Shown: positions 51,973 through 60,434 of the stretch, in pieces
Numbering within the stretch: position 1 is the first letter of the stretch
Layout of the letters: every line of letters begins with the position of its first letter
Assembly (NCBI RefSeq): GCF_017876625.1
Contig: NZ_JAGIOH010000001.1
Coordinates: 2,914,001-2,978,000, forward strand
Length of the DNA: 64,000 nucleotides
Direction: 5' to 3'
Source: Streptomyces syringium
Lineage (GTDB): Bacteria > Actinomycetota > Actinomycetes > Streptomycetales > Streptomycetaceae
Program-made: the position numbers and the translations under genes
The notes under the pieces: generated by a model
The model's input: only the letters and a program-made list of their open reading frames with translations
The model's database searches: none
What the model was told of the DNA's origin: nothing

Positions 51973-53273
51973 CGGTGGACGGAGGGGAGCGGGTCATCCC
52001 CGAGGGCGCGGTGGCGCCGTGGCCGTACATCCTCGACGAGGACCGCAAGGCCGTGCTCGGCGCCCTGGACCAGGCGACCCCATGGCACTGGCCGATGAAG
52101 CCCGTGCAGGAACTCGAAGAGGCCTGGGCGCAGTTCACCGGCATGCCCTACGTGCTCGCCGCCAATTCCGGCACCGCCGCCCTGCACATGGCGATCGCCG
52201 CGGCGGGGGTCGAGCCGGGCGACGAGGTGCTCGTACCCGCCGACACGTTTCTCGCCTCGGCGTCGAGCGTGCTCCAGGCCAATGCCATCCCCGTCTTCGT
52301 GGACACCGGCATCGAGACGTTCAACATCGACCCCGCCCTGGTCGAGGAGCGGATCACCGGCCGCACCCGCGCGATCATCGCGGTGGACCTCAACGGCCTG
52401 CCCGCCGACTACGACGCGCTGCGCCGGATCGCCGACCACCGCGGGCTGGCCCTGATCGAGGACGCCGCCCAGGCACACGGCGCCACCTACCGCGACCGCC
52501 CGGTGGGGGCGCTGGGCACCATGAGCGGGGCCAGCCTCAACGGCTCGAAGACCCTGTCGGCGCTCGGCGAGGGCGGGCTGTTCGCCACCCGGGACGAGGA
52601 GCAGTACCGGCTCGCGCGCCGGGTCCTGATGTTCGGCGAGGAGCTACCGGGCCAGGGGCGCGACTACAACGCCCGCATCATGGGCTGGAATTACCGGATC
52701 GACGTGCTCGCCGCGGCCTTCGCCCGTTCCCAGCTGACCCGGCTGCCGGAGATGTCACGGATCCGGCGGGACAACGGGGCGGCGCTCACCGCGGCGCTCG
52801 ACGGCATCCCCGGCATCAGGCCGCCGGTGGTGCCCGAGGGCCTCACCCACGTGTACTTCTTCTACCCGCTGCTCGTCGAGCCCGAGGGGCTCGGCCTGGA
52901 CGACGTCCCGGTGGAGGCCTTCCGGGAGGCCGTGGAGCGGGCGGTGCGCGCGGAAGGGCTCGGCATCATGCGCTGGCAGCCCCAACCCGTGCCCGCCCAG
53001 ACGCTGTTCCAGGAGCTGCGCGGCTACGGGCGCGGCTGCCCCTGGTCCTGCGGCCACGCCCGCCCGGGGCACGCCTACCGGCCCGAGGAGTACCCGGTGG
53101 CCGAGGAGATCTGCCGGCGCCGGCTGGTCCTCGGCCAGAGCTTCAGCTCACTCGGCCCGCCGAATGACCCACGCACCATGCGCACGTTCGCCGACGTGTT
53201 CCACAAGGTGCTCGTCGAGGAACGCGCCTCGCTCGTCGCCCTCGCCCGCCGCTGCGCGCGCGAAGCGGAATGA
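51966..53273 (+). CDS. DegT/DnrJ/EryC1-family PLP aminotransferase
   Basis: A 435-residue enzyme. The PLP site reads EDAAQAHGATYRDRPVG, then SLNGSKTLSALGEGGLF, whose Lys (about residue 196) should form the internal aldimine. ANSGTAALHMAIAAAGVEPG and VPADTFLASASSVLQAN are typical. It transfers an amino group to a keto-sugar or a cyclitol/aminobenzoate-type ketone. The C-terminal part has extra Cys/His residues in GRGCPWSCGHARPGH. It sits with an SDR epimerase and an MFS exporter, suggesting synthesis and export of a small amino-sugar or cyclitol compound. Confidence 0.9.
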   Translation: MLAVDGGERVIPEGAVAPWPYILDEDRKAVLGALDQATPWHWPMKPVQELEEAWAQFTGMPYVLAANSGTAALHMAIAAAGVEPGDEVLVPADTFLASASSVLQANAIPVFVDTGIETFNIDPALVEERITGRTRAIIAVDLNGLPADYDALRRIADHRGLALIEDAAQAHGATYRDRPVGALGTMSGASLNGSKTLSALGEGGLFATRDEEQYRLARRVLMFGEELPGQGRDYNARIMGWNYRIDVLAAAFARSQLTRLPEMSRIRRDNGAALTAALDGIPGIRPPVVPEGLTHVYFFYPLLVEPEGLGLDDVPVEAFREAVERAVRAEGLGIMRWQPQPVPAQTLFQELRGYGRGCPWSCGHARPGHAYRPEEYPVAEEICRRRLVLGQSFSSLGPPNDPRTMRTFADVFHKVLVEERASLVALARRCAREAE

Positions 53274-53392
53274 GTCCTCTTTCGCCACCCGTCCGACCCC
53301 TACGCCGTCTGACCGTTTTGTGAGGTGTTGAGCAGGACAAGTACAGAGACTGGAGAGTACGCCGGAGACCGAGGAGAGGGACGCGCCGCTTC

Positions 53393-54604
53393 ATGAAGAA
53401 CACATCGGATGCCCCGGACGGACGGGCCCCGGTCCGGCAGACGCCGGAGCCGGGCCCGCCCGAAACGCCTTCCCGGCTGCGCGCCGCGAGAGCGGCGGTG
53501 TCCGCGGTGTTCTTCATCACCGGGGCGGCGTTCGCCACTTGGGCGTCCCGGGTCCCGGCCGTCCAGGACCGGCTCGATCTGTCCGCCGGGCAGCTCGCCG
53601 TGGCCCTGGTCGGCCTCAGCGGCGGCGCGTTCCTCGGCCTGCCGCTCGTGGGCGGCCTGGTGGCCAGGTTCGGCAGCCGCCCCGTGCTGTTCACCGGCAT
53701 GGCCGTCTATCTGGCCGCCCTCGCGGGCCTGGCCGTCACCCCCAGCCTCCCGCTGCTGACCGCGAACCTGGCGCTGTTCGCCTGCGGCAACACCGCCGTC
53801 GACGTCGCCATGAACACCCAGGGGGTGATGGTCGAGCGGGCGTACCGCCGGGCCGTCCTGGGCGGCTTCCACGCCATGTTCAGCATCGGCGGCATCGTGG
53901 GCGCCGTGGTCGGCAGCCTGGCCGCCTCCGCGGACGTGGGCGTGGGCCGGCACTTCGCGCTCACCGCGGCGGTCCTGTGCGTGCCGATGGCCGTGGCCGC
54001 GACGGCCCTGCTGCCCGACCCACGGGAGACCGCCGAGGACCCGGGGCCGCTGTTCGCCCTGCCCACGGCGGGGCTGTGGATCCCGGGGCTCGTGGCCTTC
54101 TGCGCCCTGATGGGCGAGGGCGTCATGAACGACTGGGGAGCGGTCTACCTCCACGACGTGACCGGCGCCTCCCCCGGCGCGGCCGGCGCGGGCTTCGCCG
54201 TCTTCTCCGCCGGGATGGTCATCGGGCGGCTCTCGGCCGACCGGATCCGGGCCCGCACGGGAACGGTCCGCTTCACCCTCGGGTGCTCGCTCGTCGCCGC
54301 CGCCGGGTCGGTGGTCTCGATCTCCGTCGCCAGCCCCGGCGCGGGCTTCGCCGGATACGCGCTCCTCGGGCTCGGCATGGCGGCCGTCATCCCCGTGGTC
54401 TTCGGGCACGCGGCCGAGCTCCGGCCGGCCCGGCCCGGCCCGGCGATCGCCGCCGTCTCCGCGGTCGGCTACGTCGGATTCCTGGCGGGCCCGCCCATCA
54501 TCGGCGGCATCGCCGAGGCCGTGGACCTCCGGGTCGCCATGCTGGTGCTGCTGGTACTGATGGTGTCGATGGCGCTGCTCTCGCTCCGGCTGCGGCGGCC
54601 TTGA
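53393..54604 (+). CDS. MFS transporter
   Basis: A 403-residue, twelve-helix protein. The Pro/Glu-rich N-terminus (about 1-30) is cytoplasmic. Helix 1 starts at AVFFITGAAFATWASRVPAV, followed by LVGGLVARFGSRPVLFTG (motif A-like) and NTAVDVAMNTQGVMVERAYR. The pattern resembles YbjJ-type transporters. It lies 119 bases after the aminotransferase gene on the same strand and probably exports the product of that cassette. Confidence 0.86.
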   Translation: MKNTSDAPDGRAPVRQTPEPGPPETPSRLRAARAAVSAVFFITGAAFATWASRVPAVQDRLDLSAGQLAVALVGLSGGAFLGLPLVGGLVARFGSRPVLFTGMAVYLAALAGLAVTPSLPLLTANLALFACGNTAVDVAMNTQGVMVERAYRRAVLGGFHAMFSIGGIVGAVVGSLAASADVGVGRHFALTAAVLCVPMAVAATALLPDPRETAEDPGPLFALPTAGLWIPGLVAFCALMGEGVMNDWGAVYLHDVTGASPGAAGAGFAVFSAGMVIGRLSADRIRARTGTVRFTLGCSLVAAAGSVVSISVASPGAGFAGYALLGLGMAAVIPVVFGHAAELRPARPGPAIAAVSAVGYVGFLAGPPIIGGIAEAVDLRVAMLVLLVLMVSMALLSLRLRRP

Positions 54605-54628
54605 GGCCCGTGATCGGGCATGGAAAAA

Positions 54629-54661
54629 CCTGAGGCCCGCGACGGTGTCGCGGGCCTCAGG
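54629..54661. terminator. Hairpin terminator between MFS and ssrA
   Basis: CCTGAGGCCCGCGAC and GTCGCGGGCCTCAGG are perfect 15-base arms with loop GGT, preceded by AAAAA on the plus strand. It lies between convergent transcripts, 25 bases past the MFS stop and 15 bases from the tmRNA 3' end, and should serve both. Confidence 0.85.
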
Positions 54662-54676
54662 CTCACATGGGATGAG

Positions 54677-55043
54677 TGGAGATGGCGGGAATCGAACCCG
54701 CGTCCAACGGTGCAGAATCAGGGCTTCTCCGTGTGCAGTTCGCTGCGCTTTTCTCGGCCCCGGAGATCACGCGAACAAGTCTCCGACGGGCCCAGCCACT
54801 GTTTGATTTCCTTCCAGACCCCGTGACCGGGTCTAGAAGTTTAGTTCCCTAGCTGATGCCAGGATCCGGGTCGGGAACAAGCCCGGGCTGACACTTCGCA
54901 AGTCGCTACTTAGGCAGCGAGGGCGAAGGAATCGCGCTTGGTGTTGGCGATTATAGGTTGCGACATATGGTTTACGAGATCATTGCCGCTTCCTCGACAC
55001 GCTTCCCCTGCTTCGACATCCGCTGTCGAAACCGATCATCCCC
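54677..55043 (-). ncRNA. ssrA: Transfer-messenger RNA (tmRNA)
   Basis: About 367 bases. The 5' end GGGGATG (55043-55037) pairs with CATCTCC near 54678-54684, followed by discriminator A; CCA is not encoded. The tRNA-like T arm GCGGG-TTCGATT-CCCGC is clear. The tag frame (54948 down to 54910) encodes ANTKRDSFALAA and TAA. It rescues ribosomes stalled on broken mRNAs, and the tag sends products to ClpXP-type proteases. It is followed upstream on the same strand by smpB. As I recall, the S. coelicolor tag is longer, so this tag looks like a shortened variant. Confidence 0.96.
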
Positions 55044-55156
55044 ATGTTGATTTTTCAAGATGCACACCCGGCACCACCCGGTGGTGTGCGATGCCCATCG
55101 TACGTGACCAACGCACGAGGGTGCCAGCGTATTCCCGGGGGCGGGCCCCGGGAGGG

Positions 55157-55663
55157 CTACAGCGTCTGCTGCTTCGCCCGCTGGCGCCTGCGCGCGGCGG
55201 CGATCGCGCGGTTCGACTCCCGCGTGTCCTGCTTCTCGCGCAGCGTCTGCCGCTTGTCGTACTCCTTCTTGCCCTTGGCGAGGGCGATCTCGACCTTGGC
55301 CCGGCCCTCCTTGAAGTAGATCGCCAGCGGCACGATCGTGTGGCCCGTCTCCTGCGACTTGGAGTCGAGCTTGTCGATCTCGACGCGGTGCAGGAGCAGC
55401 TTGCGCTTGCGGCGCGCGCTGTGATTGGTCCACGTCCCCTGGGTGTACTCGGGGATGTGGGCGTTGTGCAGCCACGCCTCGCCGCCGTCGATCTGCACAA
55501 AGCCGTCCACCAGCGAGGACCGGCCCTGGCGGAGCGACTTGACCTCGGTGCCCGTCAGCACCATGCCGCACTCGTAGGTGTCCAGAATGTGGTAATCGTG
55601 GCGCGCCTTCTTGTTCTGCGCGACCAGCTTGCGACCTGGGGTCTCTTTCTTCTGCTTAGCCAT
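55157..55663 (-). CDS. smpB: SsrA-binding protein SmpB
   Basis: A 168-residue basic protein with the family core: [60 protein letters not shown] and [11 protein letters not shown]. The C-terminal basic tail ([11 protein letters not shown]) is the part that probes the mRNA channel. It delivers tmRNA to stalled ribosomes. Its gene directly precedes ssrA in transcription direction, 113 bases away. Confidence 0.97.
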   Translation of the reverse strand: MAKQKKETPGRKLVAQNKKARHDYHILDTYECGMVLTGTEVKSLRQGRSSLVDGFVQIDGGEAWLHNAHIPEYTQGTWTNHSARRKRKLLLHRVEIDKLDSKSQETGHTIVPLAIYFKEGRAKVEIALAKGKKEYDKRQTLREKQDTRESNRAIAAARRRQRAKQQTL

Positions 55664-55681
55664 AGCGCGGTCATTCTCGCA

Positions 55682-56920
55682 CTAGGACCCCACCCCGAGG
55701 CCACTCAATACTGTGCGGGCCCGCCGCTCGGCATCACCGCGGACGACCAGGTCGGGGGTGATGCCCCGGCCGTCGACCGCCCGCCCGGCGGGGGTGCGGT
55801 AATGGCCGACGGTCAGCTCGGCCACCGAGCCGTCGGGGAGCCGGCTGGGCATCTGCACGGACCCCTTCCCGAAGGTGGGCCCGCCGACGAGGACGGCCCG
55901 GCCCCGGTCCTGGAGGGCGCCGGCCAGCAGCTCGGCGGCGCTCATCGTGCCGCCGTCGACGAGGACGACCAGCGCCGGCCGGGTGTGACCGCCGGGCTCG
56001 GCCTGGAGCACGCGCTGCTCGCCGTGCACGTCATAGGTGGCGACGAGGCCGCCGTCGAGGAAGGCGGAGGCGGCGTCGACGGCCTCGGTGACCAGGCCCC
56101 CGGAGTTGCCGCGCAGGTCCAGCAGGATGCCCTCGCCGCGCTCGGCGGCCCGCACCGCCTCCCGGACCCGCTCGCCGGTGCCCTTGGTGAAGGAGGCAAC
56201 CTTGATCCGGGTGGCGGGGGCCTCGTCGTCACGGAGCCGGTCGACGGTGACGCTCTCGGTGGTCAGCCGCTGCCGGTGCAGGGTGCGCTCCCAGGTGCGG
56301 TTCCCGCGTTCGAGGCCCAGGCGCACGGGCGTGCCGGGCGCGGCCGCGGCGGCCCGGACCGAGGGCTTCCGTGCGTCGCCGCCGGGCGTCGGGCTGCCGG
56401 CGTCGCCCCGCAGCCGGGCGACGGTCTCGGTGACGGGACGACCGGTGGTGTCCGCGCCGTCGACCGTGCGGACCCGGTCGCCGGGGCGGAGCCCGGCGCG
56501 CTCGGCGGGGCTGCCGGGCTGGACTCCGTCGATCTCCGTCCGGCCGCCGGGCCCGCGCCGGGCGGAGAGACCGACACCGACGTACGCGCCGTCCAACGCG
56601 CGCTGGAAACCTTCGTACTCGCGGGCGCTGTAGACCGCGCTCCAGCGGTCGCCACTGCGGCTGACCACCTCGGCGGCGGCCTCCGAACCGGACTTGCCCT
56701 TCCGCGCGGCCTGCGCGGCGGCCGCCTCCACGGCCCGGCGGTCCACGGCCCTCGCGACCGTACGGGAGGACCTGCCGCCCGCGCGCTCCGTGCCGTCCTG
56801 CCGGTCCATCCCCCAGGAACCGGCGGTGGCACCGGCCGCGAGCACACTCGCGAAGACCAGTGTCAGAGCCGCTCCACGACGGACGCGGCGCGGCGGAACG
56901 AACATCGTCGGGCCGGGCAT
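55682..56920 (-). CDS. S41 (CtpA-type) carboxy-terminal processing protease
   Basis: About 412 residues from the ATG 56918-56920. A signal/anchor covers residues 14-34. Residues about 112-215 form a PDZ domain (GAYVGVGLSARRG, then GVQPGSPAERAGLRPGDRV). The peptidase core has DLRGNSGGLVTEAVDAASAF and the catalytic dyad Ser327 in GGTMSAAELLAGAL and Lys352 in GPTFGKGSVQMPS. It acts outside the membrane, trimming C-termini. It lies 18 bases upstream of smpB in the same direction; the two may be co-transcribed. Confidence 0.92.
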   Translation of the reverse strand: MPGPTMFVPPRRVRRGAALTLVFASVLAAGATAGSWGMDRQDGTERAGGRSSRTVARAVDRRAVEAAAAQAARKGKSGSEAAAEVVSRSGDRWSAVYSAREYEGFQRALDGAYVGVGLSARRGPGGRTEIDGVQPGSPAERAGLRPGDRVRTVDGADTTGRPVTETVARLRGDAGSPTPGGDARKPSVRAAAAAPGTPVRLGLERGNRTWERTLHRQRLTTESVTVDRLRDDEAPATRIKVASFTKGTGERVREAVRAAERGEGILLDLRGNSGGLVTEAVDAASAFLDGGLVATYDVHGEQRVLQAEPGGHTRPALVVLVDGGTMSAAELLAGALQDRGRAVLVGGPTFGKGSVQMPSRLPDGSVAELTVGHYRTPAGRAVDGRGITPDLVVRGDAERRARTVLSGLGVGS

Positions 56921-56941
56921 GCGCGAGAGTCTAGGACACGA

Positions 56942-56979
56942 GAGGGCGCCGTACGGGGAGTTGACCGTACGGCGCCCTC
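56942..56979. terminator. Terminator after ftsX
   Basis: GAGGGCGCCGTACGG and CCGTACGGCGCCCTC, perfect 15-base arms around GGAGTTGA. It lies 32 bases past the ftsX stop and just upstream of the S41 gene start, separating the two transcripts. Confidence 0.8.
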
Positions 56980-57011
56980 GGCGCATGTCCTGTGTTCCGG
57001 TGCGCGGCCGG

Positions 57012-57923
57012 TTACACCTTGAGGTACTTCCGCAGCGCGACGAAGGCGGCGAGCGCGGGCATCAGCAAACCGATCGCGAGCACCAGCGGCAGCTTGGCGA
57101 GCACCGCGTCCCAGCCGATGAACTGGATGACGTCGACGTGGTGCGCGAGCCAGTTGTTCACCAGGAAGTACTGCCCGCAGACGAGCAGGACGCAGGCGAA
57201 GCCCGCGCCGAGGAGCCCGGCGAAGGCCGCCTCCATGATGAAGGGGATCTGGATGTAGATGCTGGACGCGCCGACCAGCCGCATGATCCCGGTCTCCCGG
57301 CGGCGGCTGAACGCCGAGACCCGGACCGTGTTGACGATCAGCATCAGCGCCACGACGAGCATCAGGCCCATCACGCCGAGCGCCGCGAGATTCATGCCGT
57401 TGAGGAGATTGAAGAGGTTCTCCAGCAGGGTCTTCTGGTCCTGCACCACCTGGACGCCGGGGCGCTGCGAGAAGGCGCTGGAGATCACCTTGTACTGGGA
57501 CGGGTCCTTGAGCTTGACCCGGAAGGACTCCTGCATCTGGTCCGGCGTCAGGGAACCGGCGATCGGGGATTTCCCGAACTGTTCCTTGTAGTGCTTGTAC
57601 GCCTCGTCGCTCGTTTCGAACTGAACGCTCTGGACGACCCGCATCTTTTCCAGGTCGGCCTTGATCTGCTTCTTCTGGTCCTCGGTGGCCGCGCCCTTCA
57701 CACAGGCGGGGTCCGACTCGGCGTCGACCTTGTTGCAGAGGAAGATCGAGACGTTGACCTTGTCGTACCAGTAGCCCTTCATCGTGCTGACCTGCTCGCG
57801 CATGAGCAGCGACCCGCCGAACAGGGCGAGCGACAGGGCGACGGAGACGATGACCGCGAAGGTCATCGTGAGATTACGGCGGAGACCGACGCCGATCTCC
57901 GACAGGACGAACTGGGCGCGCAT
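57012..57923 (-). CDS. ftsX: Cell division protein FtsX
   Basis: A 303-residue membrane protein with AAGGA before its ATG. Four membrane helices flank a large outer loop (about residues 45-170) that has two cysteines in VSIFLCNKVDAESDPACVKG. The first helix is LTMTFAVIVSVALSLALFGG, and the FtsX permease part (about 175-300) includes GIMRLVGASSIYIQIPFIME. With FtsE it controls peptidoglycan hydrolases of the NlpC/P60 or RipC type during growth and division. It follows ftsE with a 9-base gap. Confidence 0.95.
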   Translation of the reverse strand: MRAQFVLSEIGVGLRRNLTMTFAVIVSVALSLALFGGSLLMREQVSTMKGYWYDKVNVSIFLCNKVDAESDPACVKGAATEDQKKQIKADLEKMRVVQSVQFETSDEAYKHYKEQFGKSPIAGSLTPDQMQESFRVKLKDPSQYKVISSAFSQRPGVQVVQDQKTLLENLFNLLNGMNLAALGVMGLMLVVALMLIVNTVRVSAFSRRRETGIMRLVGASSIYIQIPFIMEAAFAGLLGAGFACVLLVCGQYFLVNNWLAHHVDVIQFIGWDAVLAKLPLVLAIGLLMPALAAFVALRKYLKV

Positions 57924-57932
57924 GGCGTCCTT

Positions 57933-58622
57933 TCAGTGCTGGTAGCCGTAGACGCCGCGCGACTGGTCGCGCACGAGCCGGCCCTTTTCCAATTCGATGA
58001 CGCGCTTGCGCATCTGGTCCACGATCTGCTGGTCGTGCGTGGCCATGATGACGGTCGTCCCGGTCCGGTTGATCCGGTCCAGCAGCTTCATGATGCCGAC
58101 GGAGGTCTGCGGGTCGAGATTGCCGGTCGGTTCGTCGGCGATCAGCAGCATCGGCCGGTTGACGAACGCGCGAGCGATGGCCACCCGCTGCTGTTCACCA
58201 CCGGACAGCTCACCGGGCATCCGGTCCTCCTTGCCGCCGAGGCCCACCAGATCGAGGACCTGCGGCACGCCCTTGCGGATCTCACCGCGCGGCTTGCCGA
58301 TGACCTCGAGGGCGAAGGCGACGTTCTCGCCGACCGTCTTGTTGGGCAGCAGCCGGAAGTCCTGGAAGACGGTGCCCAACTGGCGGCGCATCTGCGGCAC
58401 TTTCCAGTTGGAGAGCCGGGCGAGGTCCTTGCCGAGCACGTGGACCTGCCCGTGGCTGGCCCGCTCCTCGCGCAGCAGCAGCCGCAGAAAGGTGGATTTG
58501 CCCGAACCCGAGGAACCGACGAGGAAGACGAACTCGCCTTTCTCGATCTCCAGCGAGACGTCGCGGAGCGCCGGACGGTTCTGCTTCGGGTAGGACTTGG
58601 AGACGTTGTCGAATCGGATCAC
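57933..58622 (-). CDS. ftsE: Cell division ATP-binding protein FtsE
   Basis: A 229-residue ABC ATPase from the GTG 58620-58622. Walker A is GSSGSGKS (36-43), the signature [19 protein letters not shown], Walker [15 protein letters not shown], and the His switch ATHDQQ. It pairs with FtsX in the membrane and couples ATP hydrolysis to activation of cell-wall hydrolases. The C-terminal [12 protein letters not shown] is typical of actinobacterial FtsE. Confidence 0.96.
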   Translation of the reverse strand: MIRFDNVSKSYPKQNRPALRDVSLEIEKGEFVFLVGSSGSGKSTFLRLLLREERASHGQVHVLGKDLARLSNWKVPQMRRQLGTVFQDFRLLPNKTVGENVAFALEVIGKPRGEIRKGVPQVLDLVGLGGKEDRMPGELSGGEQQRVAIARAFVNRPMLLIADEPTGNLDPQTSVGIMKLLDRINRTGTTVIMATHDQQIVDQMRKRVIELEKGRLVRDQSRGVYGYQH

Positions 58623-58898
58623 GAGTGCACCACGCGTCGACCTGGATAGTGGCACGGAACACCGCGCGCGCGGCTCCCGTCGGTGTGCGTGACCATACGC
58701 GAACGACCGGTGCACGCGCAGTCGGCATCCGGGGTTGGCGCGTTTATTACCGACACCATCGGGGACAAAACGAGGACATTTGGGCCCCGTTTTGCGCTGC
58801 GCGCGAGCAGTCGCGCCGAACGGCGGGAAAGCTGGCACAGTGGTAAGGGGAACCACACGGGTATCCCGCGCGTTGGACGTGCCGGAGGAGGAGATCGC

Positions 58899-59093
58899 AT
58901 GACATGCGACCGACTGGTGTGCGCCAGCTGCGCGGGCCGGGTCAGCGAGGGCAGGTGCCCGGTCTGCCGGGCCAGCCGACAGCGGCTTGAGCAGCAGGAA
59001 GGCGCGTTCGCCGCACTGACGCCCGCCACCTTGATCGCACTGCTGGTGGCGCTCGTCGCGGTGGCCCTGGTCGCCCACGGCCTCGCCGCGTAA
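58899..59093 (+). CDS. Small zinc-ribbon membrane protein
   Basis: A 64-residue protein from the ATG 58899 with a strong GGAGGAGGAG site. Its N-terminal half has a C-x2-C pair in [20 protein letters not shown], giving two CxxC knuckles, likely a zinc ribbon. Its C-terminal half is one membrane helix ([17 protein letters not shown]). It lies divergently from ftsE and convergently with the LAQTG gene. The function is unknown. Confidence 0.8.
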   Translation: MTCDRLVCASCAGRVSEGRCPVCRASRQRLEQQEGAFAALTPATLIALLVALVAVALVAHGLAA

Positions 59094-59204
59094 TCACCCG
59101 ACCGCGCTCGACGATCGGCTTACGGACGGAGCGTATGCGCATCCTCACGCGGACGTAACCCCCGCGGAGCACGATTACTCACCGTAGACATGACCGTATG
59201 ACAT

Positions 59205-59244
59205 GACGAAGGCCCGGAGCGTTTGCCCGCTCCGGGCCTTCGTC
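59205..59244. terminator. Bidirectional hairpin terminator
   Basis: GACGAAGGCCCGGAGCG and CGCTCCGGGCCTTCGTC form 17-base perfect arms around TTTGCC. It lies 111 bases past the zinc-ribbon gene and 23 bases past the LAQTG gene stop, serving both convergent genes. Confidence 0.82.
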
Positions 59245-59267
59245 GTATCAGCGCACGCGGTACCGGG

Positions 59268-60212
59268 TCAGGCCGCGGTGCTCCGGTTGACCAGGCGCGG
59301 GAGCATCCGGAAGCCGATGCCGCCGGCGATCATCGTCGCGGCGCCGACCAGCAGGAAGGACGTCTGACCGGCACCCGTCTGGGCCAGCTGCTCCTTCGGC
59401 TTGGCCTGCTGCACGGGCTTGGAGCCGGCGCTGTCGGTGCTGGTGCCGCAGTGGGAGTCGGTGTCCACCGGGCACGTCGTGGCGTCGTCACCCTTGCCGC
59501 TGCCGCCGGTGACCGAGCCGCTGTGGTCGTCGCCGCCGGTGGAGCCGCCGGTGGAGCCGCCGGTGCTGTCACCGTCGTCGTCCCCGCCGGTGGAGCCCTC
59601 GGAGGTCGAGCCGCCGGAGGTCGAGCCGCCGGAGGTCGAGCCGCCGGAGGTCGAGCCGCCGGAGGTCGAGCCGCCGGTCGTGGTGCTGCCGCCGGAGGTG
59701 GACCCACCGCTGGTGGAACCGCCGGACGTGGTGCTGCCGCTCGTCGAGCCACCGCTGGTGCTGCCGCCGCTGGTCGTACCACCGGAGGTCGTGCCGCCCG
59801 TGGTCGTCGTACCGCCGGTGGTGGTACCACCAGAAGTGGTGCCGCCCGTGGTGGTGCCGCCCGTCGTCGTACCGCCGGTCGTCGTGCCACCCGTGGTCGT
59901 ACCGCCCGTGGTGGTACCACCAGAAGTGGTGCCGCCCGTGGTGGTACCACCGGTGGTGGTGCCGCCCGTGGTCGTCGTACCGCCGGTGGTGGGCGGCTGC
60001 GTCGGCTGCGGGATCTCGGTCGGGTCGACGGTCGGCTCGACCGTGGGCTCGACCGTCGGGGCGGCCCCGACGGTCGCCTTCACACCGATGCCGCCGACCT
60101 CGACATCCACCCCGGCGGCCGAGGCCACACCGGCGGCGGTCAGCGACGCACCCGCCACGATCACCGCACCGGCAGTTATTCGCGCGACGCGCAGTCGCGT
60201 GTTCTTCGTCAT
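59268..60212 (-). CDS. LAXTG-anchored, Thr/Gly-repeat cell-surface protein
   Basis: A 314-residue protein from the ATG 60210-60212. A signal peptide spans about 1-32 (ASLTAAGVASAAGV). Then come TVEP repeats (VEPTVEPTVDPTEIPQPTQP) and a long Thr/Gly/Ser-rich region (about 78-240) of TTTGG, TTSGG and STSGG units. Two cysteines (TTCPVDTDSHC) are near 265. The C-terminus is a sorting signal: EQLAQTGAGQTS, a hydrophobic helix, then LPRLVNRSTAA. LAXTG is the recognition motif of actinobacterial class E sortases. It should be covalently linked to the cell wall. The ligand or partner is unknown. Confidence 0.88.
   Translation of the reverse strand: MTKNTRLRVARITAGAVIVAGASLTAAGVASAAGVDVEVGGIGVKATVGAAPTVEPTVEPTVDPTEIPQPTQPPTTGGTTTTGGTTTGGTTTGGTTSGGTTTGGTTTGGTTTGGTTTGGTTTGGTTSGGTTTGGTTTTGGTTSGGTTSGGSTSGGSTSGSTTSGGSTSGGSTSGGSTTTGGSTSGGSTSGGSTSGGSTSGGSTSEGSTGGDDDGDSTGGSTGGSTGGDDHSGSVTGGSGKGDDATTCPVDTDSHCGTSTDSAGSKPVQQAKPKEQLAQTGAGQTSFLLVGAATMIAGGIGFRMLPRLVNRSTAA
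59580..59990. repeat. In-gene Thr/Gly-codon repeat tract
   Basis: Near-exact short repeats encode the Thr-Thr/Ser-Gly-Gly region of the LAXTG protein. Units such as GTGGTACCACC and GAAGTGGTGCCGCCCGTGG recur, and one block of about 28 bases near 59818 is repeated near 59918. It is prone to slippage and recombination, so the length may vary among strains. Confidence 0.7.
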
Positions 60213-60434
60213 CTGCCTGCTACCCCCAGTAGCTGAACTCGTCATTGGAGCAGCTCTTCACGGGGCCATGGCGCCCTGGGGACCACACGTGGCTGAACCG
60301 GCCGTACCAGCCGGGCCGCTCGCCCCCCGCCACACGCGCCCCAGTGATACGCATGCCGAACGCCACCCTTCACAGTTTTCAGGGTGGCGTCAAGGCAGTT
60401 AAGGGCGCGATGTCCGACTATGTCGGCGGTTGGA

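Noticed and set aside
59580..59990. CRISPR-like repeat array
   Set aside because: The repeats are short, contiguous, in frame and encode Thr/Gly units of a surface protein; there are no spacers.
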